A DNA stretch of 64,000 bases from Deinococcus radiopugnans ATCC 19172 (GTDB lineage Bacteria > Deinococcota > Deinococci > Deinococcales > Deinococcaceae), in the NCBI RefSeq assembly GCF_006335125.1, contig NZ_VDMO01000002.1, positions 186,001-250,000 on the forward strand. Reading direction: 5' to 3'. Positions 23,552-33,803 of this stretch are shown piece by piece (positions within the stretch are counted from its first letter, which is position 1; each line of letters opens with the position of its first letter). The notes under the pieces were generated by a model that was not told where the DNA came from, did no database searches, and worked only from the letters and a program-made list of their open reading frames with translations. Position numbers and translations under genes: made by a program.

Positions 23552-24094
23552 TCAGCGGCTGATGTCGTAGTTCGTGATCTTGCCGACCGATCGCGGGTTT
23601 CCGTCACCCAGCGCCACCGAACGGTCATACACGTTCCAGCCGCGCGACACGGTCATCTGGGGCAGCAGTTCGCCGCCGCCGGGCCAGCTTTCAGGCAGAT
23701 CCAGCGGACCGAAGGTGCCGGCCGCCGGGCTGAAGATCAGCCACAACCGGTTGCGTGCCACCGTCTCGCCCAGCGTCAGGCGGGCGTCGTTGTTGGCGTC
23801 GTCGAAGGCCACCACCTGATACACGCCTGCCACACCGGGAATCCCCGGCAGATCAAAGCCGTACTGCCACATGTTCACGCCGGTGCTGACGACGTTCTGG
23901 GCTATGCCGCTGTCGTTCGTGACGGCCACCGGCACCCCCGTGCCCACCAGCGCCAGCCGCAGCCTGGGGGACGCTCCCCAGTCGCCGCCGATGGTGCCGC
24001 TCAGGGCGTAATCGGCGGGGGCTTTGACCTCCTGCTGCCCGCAGGCGGCCAGGATCAGCGGAAGCAGCAGGGCGGCAGGCAGAAGTGAGCGCAT
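23552..24094 (-). CDS. Small lipoprotein, unknown function
   Basis: 180 residues with a lipoprotein signal ending in LILAAC (lipidated Cys near residue 18). The mature part is probably a small beta-sandwich; YQVVAFDDANNDARLTLGETVARN resembles the Asp-rich loop seen in bacterial Ig-like or carboxypeptidase-regulatory-like domains. No enzymatic motif. ATG 24094 is supported by TATGGT six bases upstream; the longer frame reads through that promoter. It neighbours the lipoprotein-protease locus but is transcribed away from it. Confidence 0.7.
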   Translation of the reverse strand: MRSLLPAALLLPLILAACGQQEVKAPADYALSGTIGGDWGASPRLRLALVGTGVPVAVTNDSGIAQNVVSTGVNMWQYGFDLPGIPGVAGVYQVVAFDDANNDARLTLGETVARNRLWLIFSPAAGTFGPLDLPESWPGGGELLPQMTVSRGWNVYDRSVALGDGNPRSVGKITNYDISR

Positions 24095-24100
24095 GCCATC

Positions 24101-24106
24101 ACCATA
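24101..24106 (-). promoter_or_regulatory. -10 box of leaderless lipoprotein gene
   Basis: TATGGT, then six bases, then ATG at 24094. Confidence 0.5.
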
Positions 24107-24258
24107 GGCCAAAGGGCATGAGAACCAGAAAGAAGAGAGATGAGCGTCTGAGTGCTCAAAAGCGCAAAGTAGCCTCACACTTGGCTAAGCACAAGATATT
24201 TGACCTTTCAAACGCCAATCTGAGGACCAGACGCTCGTGATGAGCTCATGTGAAGAAC

Positions 24259-24287
24259 TTGATTACAGGTGGTCCAGACGCTATCTT
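24259..24287 (+). promoter_or_regulatory. Promoter A of lipoprotein-protease pair 1
   Basis: TTGATT (24259-24264), 17-base spacer, TATCTT (24282-24287). The block from the end of the spacer through the start of the transcript (CGCTATCTTGC then CCGTCCCACA) is shared with promoter B at 29015-29043. The predicted start of transcription is near 24295, giving a leader of about 150 bases. Confidence 0.6.
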
Positions 24288-24304
24288 GCGCCCGTCCCAC
24301 ATCG

Positions 24305-24323
24305 GCCTGGTTCTGAATCAGGC
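24305..24323 (+). promoter_or_regulatory. 5' leader hairpin A (covaries with hairpin B)
   Basis: Stem GCCTGGT with ATCAGGC (7 pairs including one G-U), loop of five. It starts 18 bases after the -10 box. Hairpin B at 29062-29081 has the same stem length and place, with compensatory changes. Confidence 0.5.
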
Positions 24324-24443
24324 GTCTCAGACACGAGAATGTCACATACCGTTTGACGGCTGTGTCCCTCTCGGTCACCGCAACGTGCTGTACTCATCTT
24401 TTCCATTCAGAGAATTCCGAGTACGAAGCTAGAAGGAGATCAC

Positions 24444-26054
24444 ATGAAGCGATCCTCACCCCTCGCGTTCCTGGCCCTCACCGGGTTGCTGCTCACGGCC
24501 TGTGGAGGCACCACTCCAGGCGACGTGACCGCCCCTACCATCAAGCTCACGGCTGCCCCCAAGACCGTCACGGTCGCTGGCACCGTGACCCTGACCGCCG
24601 ACGCCAGCGACAACGTGGGCGTGACCAAAGTCACCTTCTACCGCGGTGACAAGGAAATCGGTACGGATACCACCGCCCCCTTCGAGATCAAGGACAACGT
24701 GACCGCCGACCAGAACGGCAGCGTGGTCTACCGTGCTGTGGCCACCGATGCTGCCGGGAACACCGCAGACGCCGCCGACACGGTGACGATCAACATCAGC
24801 ACGGCCCCGCCTGCGGATACCACCAAGCCCACGGTCACACTGACAGCGGCTCCCAAGACCGTCACGGCCGCTGGCGCAGTGACCCTGACGGCCGACGCCA
24901 CCGATGATGTGGGTGTCGTCAAGGTGACCTTCTACCGTGATGACACCGAGATCGGCAGCGACACCACAGCCCCTTACGAATTCAAGGACAACGTGACGGC
25001 GGCCAATAACGGCACCCTGAACTACCACGTCGTCGCGACGGATGCCGCCGGAAACATCGGGGAATCCACCACCACCGTGACGGTGAACATCAGCACCGCA
25101 CCGCCTGCGGATACCACCAAGCCCACGGTCACACTGACAGCGGCTCCCAAGACCGTCACGGCCGCTGGTCCGGTCAGCCTGACGGCGGACGCCAAGGACA
25201 ATGTGGGCGTCGTCAAGGTGACCTTCTACCGCGGCGATAAGGAAATCGGCACCGACACCACTGCTCCTTACGAGTTCAAGGACAACGTGACCGCCGATCA
25301 GAACGGCAGCGTGGTGTACCGCGCCGTAGCTGTCGACGCCGCTGGGAATAAGGGAGAGTCCACCACCACCGTGACGGTCAATATTGACGTCACCAAACCC
25401 ACCGTCAGCCTGAAGGCGGTTCCGACCATCGTGATGGCAGCTGGGGAAATCAGCCTCACGGCCGACGCCAGTGACAATGTGGGCGTGACCAAGGTCACCT
25501 TCTACCGCGGTGACAAGGAAATTGGCATCGATACCACGGCCCCTTACGAGTTCAAGGACAGCGTGACCGCCGCCGACAACGGCACCTTGAACTACCGCGC
25601 CGTAGCCGCCGACGCTGCGGGCAACAGTGCCGAGGCGACCGCCATGGTAAAGGTGGACATCGACCCCAACGAACCCAACGACAGCACGGCCACCGCCACC
25701 CCGCTGATGGTCGGCAAGCCTATCAACGGCAGCATCGCCGGTCAGGACCGCGACATGGACTACTTCAAGTTTGACGCCGCGGAGGGTGACAAGCTGATGC
25801 TGACGGTCAAGAGCACCAGCATCGACTCCAACAGCACCCTTGACCCCTACGTCCAGATCCTGATGCCAGACGGCAAGACAGTTGTGGAAAAGGATGATGA
25901 CGGCGGCGCAGATCTGGAATCCGCCATCCGCTTCAACGTCCCGCAAACAGGCACGTATTACGTGGCCCTGACCAGCTTCGACATTCATGACGATGCCGAA
26001 GCCACCGACAACAAGATCACCAATACCTACCAGATCGCGCTGACGAACCGCTGA
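24444..26054 (+). CDS. Lipoprotein with four Ig-like repeats and a C-terminal PPC domain
   Basis: 536 residues. The signal peptide ends in LLLTAC with lipidated C20. Residues about 28-412 are four Ig-like modules of 90-98 residues, each with [12 protein letters not shown], DNVGVxKVTFYRxDx[17 protein letters not shown] and VAxDAAGN; the last is the most diverged. Residues about 413-536 form a bacterial pre-peptidase C-terminal (PPC) domain ([48 protein letters not shown]). No catalytic site, so an envelope-anchored binding or scaffold protein is likely. It precedes a subtilase gene by 29 bp in an operon. AGAAGGAG precedes ATG 24444 by seven bases. Confidence 0.88.
   Translation: MKRSSPLAFLALTGLLLTACGGTTPGDVTAPTIKLTAAPKTVTVAGTVTLTADASDNVGVTKVTFYRGDKEIGTDTTAPFEIKDNVTADQNGSVVYRAVATDAAGNTADAADTVTINISTAPPADTTKPTVTLTAAPKTVTAAGAVTLTADATDDVGVVKVTFYRDDTEIGSDTTAPYEFKDNVTAANNGTLNYHVVATDAAGNIGESTTTVTVNISTAPPADTTKPTVTLTAAPKTVTAAGPVSLTADAKDNVGVVKVTFYRGDKEIGTDTTAPYEFKDNVTADQNGSVVYRAVAVDAAGNKGESTTTVTVNIDVTKPTVSLKAVPTIVMAAGEISLTADASDNVGVTKVTFYRGDKEIGIDTTAPYEFKDSVTAADNGTLNYRAVAADAAGNSAEATAMVKVDIDPNEPNDSTATATPLMVGKPINGSIAGQDRDMDYFKFDAAEGDKLMLTVKSTSIDSNSTLDPYVQILMPDGKTVVEKDDDGGADLESAIRFNVPQTGTYYVALTSFDIHDDAEATDNKITNTYQIALTNR
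24535..25670 (+). repeat. Tandem DNA repeats encoding the Ig-like modules
   Basis: Four coding repeats. Repeats 2 and 3 start at 24831 and 25125, exactly 294 bases apart, and share long identical stretches (for example around ACGGTCACACTGACAGCGGC). Repeat 1 and especially 4 are more diverged. The near-identity suggests recent duplication or gene conversion. Confidence 0.8.
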
Positions 26055-26083
26055 GCCCCGGCGGATGCCAAGGAGTACACACT

Positions 26084-28804
<2,721 letters not shown>

Positions 28805-28824
28805 GCTTCCGCTGACCTGTCAAG

Positions 28825-28850
28825 AGGGAGAAGCCGCGTGGCTTCTCCCT
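28825..28850 (+). terminator. Terminator of lipoprotein-protease pair 1
   Basis: Perfect 11-bp stem AGGGAGAAGCC / GGCTTCTCCCT with a four-base loop, followed by TTCTCTTG. A convincing Rho-independent terminator. Confidence 0.85.
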
Positions 28851-28889
28851 TTCTCTTGCCTTAATGCACGAGGGCTACCCGGTTAAAAA

Positions 28890-28905
28890 GGCAACCATAG
28901 TTGCC
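28890..28905 (-). terminator. Candidate minus-strand terminator hairpin
   Basis: Stem GGCAAC / GTTGCC with a four-base loop. Read on the minus strand it is followed by TTTTT. No minus-strand gene upstream of it is convincing, so an antisense or small RNA is possible. The rest of 28851-29014 holds nothing I recognise. Confidence 0.35.
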
Positions 28906-29014
28906 CAATTTGTAGGACACAGCCAGTCCCGATGGCCTGCATACGGTCAGAACTGCCCTGGGTGACTTGCCGGGAGCAAAGATGAGGCAGTTATGATGAG
29001 AGCTTGAAAAGTGC

Positions 29015-29043
29015 TTGCTCACTTGGAAATCGGGCGCTATCTT
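29015..29043 (+). promoter_or_regulatory. Promoter B of lipoprotein-protease pair 2
   Basis: TTGCTC (29015-29020), 17-base spacer, TATCTT (29038-29043). It shares CGCTATCTTGC and CCGTCCCACA with promoter A. The predicted transcription start near 29050 gives a leader of about 160 bases. Confidence 0.6.
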
Positions 29044-29061
29044 GCCTCCGTCCCACAAGTA

Positions 29062-29081
29062 GCTTGATTCCATCATCAAGC
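29062..29081 (+). promoter_or_regulatory. 5' leader hairpin B (covaries with hairpin A)
   Basis: Stem GCTTGAT with ATCAAGC (7 pairs), loop of six, starting 19 bases after the -10 box. Relative to hairpin A, the third pair is U-A instead of C-G and the sixth is A-U instead of G-U. Confidence 0.5.
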
Positions 29082-29208
29082 GTCGCAGCCTCAGTCAACG
29101 GGGAAATTCACTCTGCGGCCTGCGTCGTGTTCCGTGTATGCACCGAGCCCACGTCTGCCCATCCGAACCGTTCTGAGCTGGGTCCATCTGGGTCCACAAG
29201 GAGACCAC

Positions 29209-31002
29209 ATGAAATCACGGCGCATTCTTCCGTTCGTCTTGCTGTCAAGCGCGTTGCTGCTGGGGGCCTGCGGAACCACCAACGGCACTCCACCAGACGA
29301 AAAGCCCACGGATTCGGTGTTGGGCACTGGCCCTTCCACCCTGTCGGTTGACCTCGTGCGTTCCAACCGTGGGGTCGCCGTTGAAGGCAGCACCGCCTAC
29401 CTGTACAAGGCGGGAGACCGCAAGACGGTGGTCGGCAAAGCCACCACCAATGCCCAGGGCTACGCAGAGTTTGCCAAGATTCCCGAGGGCAGCTATGACC
29501 TGGTGTTCGTCAAGACGGGCTGGGCCGGTTCGGCCTTCAACGGAGCCGTGGCCAAGGGGACCATCAACACGCACCTGAAGATCGCGCAGTTCGAGTCGGC
29601 AGATCCCAAGGCCACCACCGACGTGCCTCAGCTCAAGCTGGAGACCCCCACGGGCCTCACGGCCGAGGGCGAGGTCGAGGACTGGAAGGCGCTGGCCGCG
29701 GGCGCAGCTTTCGACAACGTGGTGAACGTCCGGGCCTACACCGTCAAGAACAGCGACACGCCGCGCGTGATGCGCTATTACCTGTTCTCGCTGGTCACCA
29801 TCGATGAGAACGGCACCTGGGCCGATGCGCGGGCCGGATTGACCGAACTGGACCCTGGCTACGTTAAACCCGGCAAGGGCACGGACGGTCAGGACAGCGA
29901 TCTGGTGACCCTGAATGCCACCGGCCTGAAGGGCGACGTGTACCTGCAGGTTGTGGGGCTGGACTTCAACTACAACCGCGTCGCGTATCTGGTGCCGATC
30001 AGCATCAACCGGACCGCTGCCACCGGGCCGGTGACCGCTCCCGGCAAGGTCAGTGCGGTGTCGTACACCCTCAGCGAGCGAATCGACTACATCTACAGCG
30101 TTCCCAAGCCCGACGCGCCCACCAGCGGCACCAACCTGTGGGTCACGACGTCCTGGGACGCGCCCGCAGATCTGACGGGCTACACCGGCTTCCGGGTGCT
30201 GCGCGCCGACAGCGAGGCCGGCCCCTACAAGCAGGTGGCCTTTGCCGGCAGCGCCCAGTGCGCGGCGCCTGCCAAGGAAGCCACCACGCGCCGCTGCACA
30301 GTCAGCGACAACACGGCCACCCTGCAAACCAGCCATGACTACTTCTACAAGGTCGCCGCCGTGGGCAGCAACGACATGACCAGCGACGTGGCCCGGACCT
30401 ATACCCTGCCCGAGTTCCGGCCCAAGCTGGTGTTCCCGGCCAAGGACAGTCACGACGTGGCCCTGACGCCCACCTACACCATGAAGCTCAATGCCTTCTC
30501 GACCGGAGCCACGGGCGCACACCTGGAATTGCGGGTGGCTGACACCTTCACCGGAGAAAACTACGCCTATGTGGGCAAACGGCTGATAGTGCGCCAGGGC
30601 TTCGATGCGGCGCAGAAACCCGAGTATCAGATTCTGAGCAATCTGGCCGGCAACAACCTCTACTACGTGTTCCGCGACAGCTGGGCCACTGACAGTGATC
30701 CCGAGACTGTGAACGACACCGTTACGTACGACGCCAGCAGCGACGTGCTGGGCGTGCCGCACCAGTTTGAAGCGGAGCTGCTCGGTGGCGCGGTCACGCC
30801 GCTCCAGACCAACCGCCGCTACAGCTGGTACATCAACAAGGGCTTTGCCTACCGTCTGGCCGATCCCAGCCAGCCGGCCTCCACCACCAACCCCACCGTG
30901 GCCTACTCGGTTTACAGCGATCCCGATGTCGGAAACTACATCGTGCCCGGCGGCATCCGGCAGCAGTACACCGAGATCAGCGACTTCACCACCCAGAAAT
31001 AA
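29209..31002 (+). CDS. Large lipoprotein with carboxypeptidase-regulatory-like and Fn3-like domains
   Basis: 597 residues. The lipobox LLLGAC places the lipidated cysteine at C21. Residues about 45-110 (GVAVEGSTAYLYKAGDRKTV, AEFAKIPEGSYDLVFVKTGW) are a carboxypeptidase-regulatory-like beta-sandwich. Residues about 300-400 (TTSWDAPADLTGYTGFRVLR, HDYFYKVAAVGSN) form a fibronectin type III domain. The remaining segments are beta-rich and not recognised. No catalytic motif. AAGGAG precedes ATG 29209 by seven bases. It is the first gene of an operon with the S8 protease 36 bp downstream. Confidence 0.82.
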   Translation: MKSRRILPFVLLSSALLLGACGTTNGTPPDEKPTDSVLGTGPSTLSVDLVRSNRGVAVEGSTAYLYKAGDRKTVVGKATTNAQGYAEFAKIPEGSYDLVFVKTGWAGSAFNGAVAKGTINTHLKIAQFESADPKATTDVPQLKLETPTGLTAEGEVEDWKALAAGAAFDNVVNVRAYTVKNSDTPRVMRYYLFSLVTIDENGTWADARAGLTELDPGYVKPGKGTDGQDSDLVTLNATGLKGDVYLQVVGLDFNYNRVAYLVPISINRTAATGPVTAPGKVSAVSYTLSERIDYIYSVPKPDAPTSGTNLWVTTSWDAPADLTGYTGFRVLRADSEAGPYKQVAFAGSAQCAAPAKEATTRRCTVSDNTATLQTSHDYFYKVAAVGSNDMTSDVARTYTLPEFRPKLVFPAKDSHDVALTPTYTMKLNAFSTGATGAHLELRVADTFTGENYAYVGKRLIVRQGFDAAQKPEYQILSNLAGNNLYYVFRDSWATDSDPETVNDTVTYDASSDVLGVPHQFEAELLGGAVTPLQTNRRYSWYINKGFAYRLADPSQPASTTNPTVAYSVYSDPDVGNYIVPGGIRQQYTEISDFTTQK

Positions 31003-31038
31003 GCATCCGCACATCCCAGCATGAGGATAGGAGCATCC

Positions 31039-33186
31039 ATGAAAAAGATTTCTCTGGCCGCCGTGACCCTCACGGCCCTGCTCGCCGCCTGCGGTCAGCA
31101 GCCCACCAGCACGGGGGCGCCGACAGCCCAGACCCCAGCCGCTGCCCGTCCGGCCTACGCCACCATCACGCCGGCCCAGGTGGTGACCACCAAGAGCGGG
31201 GAGATGTACGTCCGTAACCAGCTGGTGGTTCACCTGCGCGGTCAGGACGCCCAGGCCATCGCCTCGAAGGTGGGCGGCAGCGTACTAGACCGTATTCCCG
31301 AGCTGAATGTCGCGCTGATCGGACTGCCTGACGGTCAGGATGCCCGCGCGGTGGGCGTGAGGCTGATGCAGGCCGGCAGCGTCGTGTCCGCCGCCGCCCA
31401 GCAGGTGATGCGCCGGCCCAAGCCGGTCTACCGTGACCTTCCCCTGAACAGCCAGGACACCAAGCAGGTGTTCGATACCCTTCCCCAGTACGCGCTGGAC
31501 GCCAACCACATGGACGCCCAGGCCGCCTGGGACGCGGGCTTTACCGGTAAGGGCGTCAAGGTGGGCGTCATCGACGATCCCAGCGACGTGTCCCACCCCG
31601 ATCTGAACCCCACCTGGGCAGGCAAGGCCTTTGATCCGGTCACCAATCAGACCTACACCGACGCCCAAGCATGGATAGATGCCATCGACGGCATGGACGG
31701 CAAGATCGATCAGAAAGTAGACCCGGATATCGAACACGGCACGGCGGTGGCCTCGACCATCGCGTCGGCCAAAAACGGTAAGGGCATCGTGGGCGTCGCG
31801 CCGGACTCCACCTTCTTCACCGCCGCCATCTTCCAGCCGGGCTTTATCGGCGACTACTTCGTGGCCCGCGCCATCGTCTGGTCCGTCAACCAGGGCAGCC
31901 AGGTGCTGAACAACTCCTGGGGCGGCGAGGGGTATTCGCCGCTGCTCAAGCAGGCCTTTGACTACGCCCTGGAGCGCAACGTGGTGGTGGTGGCGTCGGC
32001 AGGCAACTCGGCCCGTGAGAACTGGCAGAGCCCCGCACAGCTGCCCGGCCTGCTCGCCTCTGCGGCGCTGGACATCAACAACACCAAGGCGTCGTTCTCC
32101 AGTTTCGGGCGGCATGTCAGCGTCGCCGCACCGGGCGTGGACGTGCTGCTGGCCTCGCCCCTGTTCCTGAACAAGGACGGCACGCGCAAGAGCGGTTACA
32201 CGTCTGCCGGGGGCAGCGGCTACCAGCTGATCAGCGGCACGTCCTTCTCCGGTCCCTACACAGCGGGCACAGCGGCGCTGATTCTGGGGGCCAAGTCGGA
32301 CCTTGATCCGTATCAGGTCCGCCGCCTGATGGAAGAGACCGCCGACAGCTCGGTGGGCGACAATGCCAGCGGCTTTGACCGTCAGACCGGGTATGGCCTG
32401 ATTCGCCTGGACCGTCTGGCGACCCGGCTCAAGGCGGGCACCATGCCGCAAAAGGGCGGCGCAGCGCGGGTCAAGGTGGAAATTCAGACCCCTGGCGGCA
32501 TGGTGCCCGGCATTCTGTCCGACGTCATTCTGGAAGGAGAGGGCCAGGACGGCGCCGTCTACGGCGTGCAGACGGACGCGGACGGCTACGCCAACTTCGT
32601 CGCGATTGCGCCCGGCACCTATACCCTGCGGGTGGGCACCCCCGACCTGACCCTGACCGGCGGCCAGCCCAGTGACCGGGCCACCTTCGTCGGCCAGCTC
32701 ACGGTGACCTCGGGAGACGTGATCGGCAGCGTGGCCCCGAACCTGGTCATGCTGACCAAGGGGGCGGTGGACCTCAATCCAGTGGACCCCTACGAACCCA
32801 ACGACACGCCGGCCACAGCCACACCCATCGCCTACGGTCAGACCACCAAAACGGCCTACATCTTCGGAAAGGCCAAGGATCTGGATTACTTCAAGTTCAC
32901 GGGAGCGGCCGGCGACAAGATCCTGGCCGAGGCACGGGCGAGGGCGCAGATCGGCGGTTCGCTCGACACCTACCTGACCCTGATCGGCCCGGACGGCAAA
33001 ACCGTGCTGGCCGAGAACGACGACCGGGGCACTCCGCGCATCGACTCGGATTCCGAGATCGCCTTCACCCTGCCCGCGGCCGGCCAGTACTACCTGGTCG
33101 TGACCAGCTACACGATCAGCCAGGACGATCAGCCGGACGACAGCCCCTTCAACAAGTACCAACTGAAGCTCAGCAAGACCAACTAG
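31039..33186 (+). CDS. Subtilisin-like (S8) lipoprotein protease with C-terminal PPC domain
   Basis: 715 residues. Lipobox TALLAAC with C18. A propeptide-like region spans 45-125 (NQLVVHLRGQDAQAIASKVG). The catalytic domain has D179 in VGVIDDPSD (DDP replaces the usual DTG), H233 in EHGTAVAST, N323 in ASAGNSA and S402 in SGTSFSGPYTAG, so the triad is complete. After a carboxypeptidase-regulatory-like segment about 480-570, a PPC domain occupies about 590-715 (DPYEPNDTPATATPI, KDLDYFKFTGAAGD). It is more distant from the other two S8 proteins of the locus. ATG 31039 has AGGAG seven bases upstream. Confidence 0.93.
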   Translation: MKKISLAAVTLTALLAACGQQPTSTGAPTAQTPAAARPAYATITPAQVVTTKSGEMYVRNQLVVHLRGQDAQAIASKVGGSVLDRIPELNVALIGLPDGQDARAVGVRLMQAGSVVSAAAQQVMRRPKPVYRDLPLNSQDTKQVFDTLPQYALDANHMDAQAAWDAGFTGKGVKVGVIDDPSDVSHPDLNPTWAGKAFDPVTNQTYTDAQAWIDAIDGMDGKIDQKVDPDIEHGTAVASTIASAKNGKGIVGVAPDSTFFTAAIFQPGFIGDYFVARAIVWSVNQGSQVLNNSWGGEGYSPLLKQAFDYALERNVVVVASAGNSARENWQSPAQLPGLLASAALDINNTKASFSSFGRHVSVAAPGVDVLLASPLFLNKDGTRKSGYTSAGGSGYQLISGTSFSGPYTAGTAALILGAKSDLDPYQVRRLMEETADSSVGDNASGFDRQTGYGLIRLDRLATRLKAGTMPQKGGAARVKVEIQTPGGMVPGILSDVILEGEGQDGAVYGVQTDADGYANFVAIAPGTYTLRVGTPDLTLTGGQPSDRATFVGQLTVTSGDVIGSVAPNLVMLTKGAVDLNPVDPYEPNDTPATATPIAYGQTTKTAYIFGKAKDLDYFKFTGAAGDKILAEARARAQIGGSLDTYLTLIGPDGKTVLAENDDRGTPRIDSDSEIAFTLPAAGQYYLVVTSYTISQDDQPDDSPFNKYQLKLSKTN

Positions 33187-33207
33187 CGTCCGTTCTCTTT
33201 CATCAGG

Positions 33208-33238
33208 CGCACCCGGATCAGTCTGTGATCCGGGTGCG
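33208..33238 (+). terminator. Terminator of lipoprotein-protease pair 2
   Basis: Perfect 13-bp stem CGCACCCGGATCA / TGATCCGGGTGCG with a five-base loop, followed by TTCTGTT. Confidence 0.85.
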
Positions 33239-33293
33239 TTCTGTTGCCAGCCCAGGCACCGGCCCCCTCAGCCCCCCGTTCATCCCGCACCCC

Positions 33294-33299
33294 TACAAT
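33294..33299 (+). promoter_or_regulatory. -10 box of leaderless pair 3
   Basis: TACAAT, then seven bases, then GTG 33307. Unlike pairs 1 and 2, there is no long leader and no hairpin. Confidence 0.5.
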
Positions 33300-33306
33300 C
33301 GGAGGC

Positions 33307-33792
33307 GTGCCTCCCAAGTCCACCCCTGCCCTGCTGCCGCTGGCCCTGAGCGTCGTGCTGGCAGCCTGTACCGACCTGCCGGTGCCAGCTGTGCCGGGCA
33401 CCGAGAGCGAGCCGAACGACAGCGCCGCTACCGCCAATCTGCTGACCCCCGGCACGCCGCTGGACGGCCGGATTGCAGGCCAGCCGCGCGACGTGGACTA
33501 CTTCAAATTCAGTGCGGAGGCCGGTGCGCGGCTCAAGCTGACGGTCAGCAGCGTGAGCGTGGACCCCGGCAGCACGCTCGATCCCTACGCGCAGGTGCTG
33601 CTGCCCGACGGCTTTACAGTGCTGGAACACGACGACGACAGCGGTGGGGGCCTGGAATCCGAGCTGCGCTTCAACGTGACGCGGCCTGGCACCTACTACG
33701 TGACCGTCACCAGTTTCGACATTCATGACGACGAGCAGGCCAGCGATGACCGGGAGCGCAACACCTACCGGGTGGCCCTGACGCGCCGATGA
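33307..33792 (+). CDS. PPC-domain lipoprotein
   Basis: 161 residues starting with GTG. Lipobox SVVLAAC with C21. Nearly all of the mature protein is one PPC domain ([63 protein letters not shown]). It aligns over its whole length with the C-terminal PPC domain of the lipoprotein at 24444, including the rare TSFDIHDD end, but has no Ig-like modules. It is the upstream partner of the catalytically dead S8 protein, 11 bp away, mirroring pair 1. Confidence 0.85.
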   Translation: MPPKSTPALLPLALSVVLAACTDLPVPAVPGTESEPNDSAATANLLTPGTPLDGRIAGQPRDVDYFKFSAEAGARLKLTVSSVSVDPGSTLDPYAQVLLPDGFTVLEHDDDSGGGLESELRFNVTRPGTYYVTVTSFDIHDDEQASDDRERNTYRVALTRR

Positions 33793-33803
33793 AGGAGAGA
33801 GAT

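Noticed and set aside
24282..24443. A known riboswitch class upstream of the Ig lipoprotein gene
   Set aside because: I looked for the conserved cores of the TPP, cobalamin, c-di-GMP, c-di-AMP, fluoride and manganese riboswitches and found none; the element is reported as an unclassified leader hairpin.
28861..29079. 72-codon minus-strand frame upstream of pair 2
   Set aside because: It runs through the minus-strand hairpin and overlaps promoter B, has no ribosome binding site and no recognisable domain.
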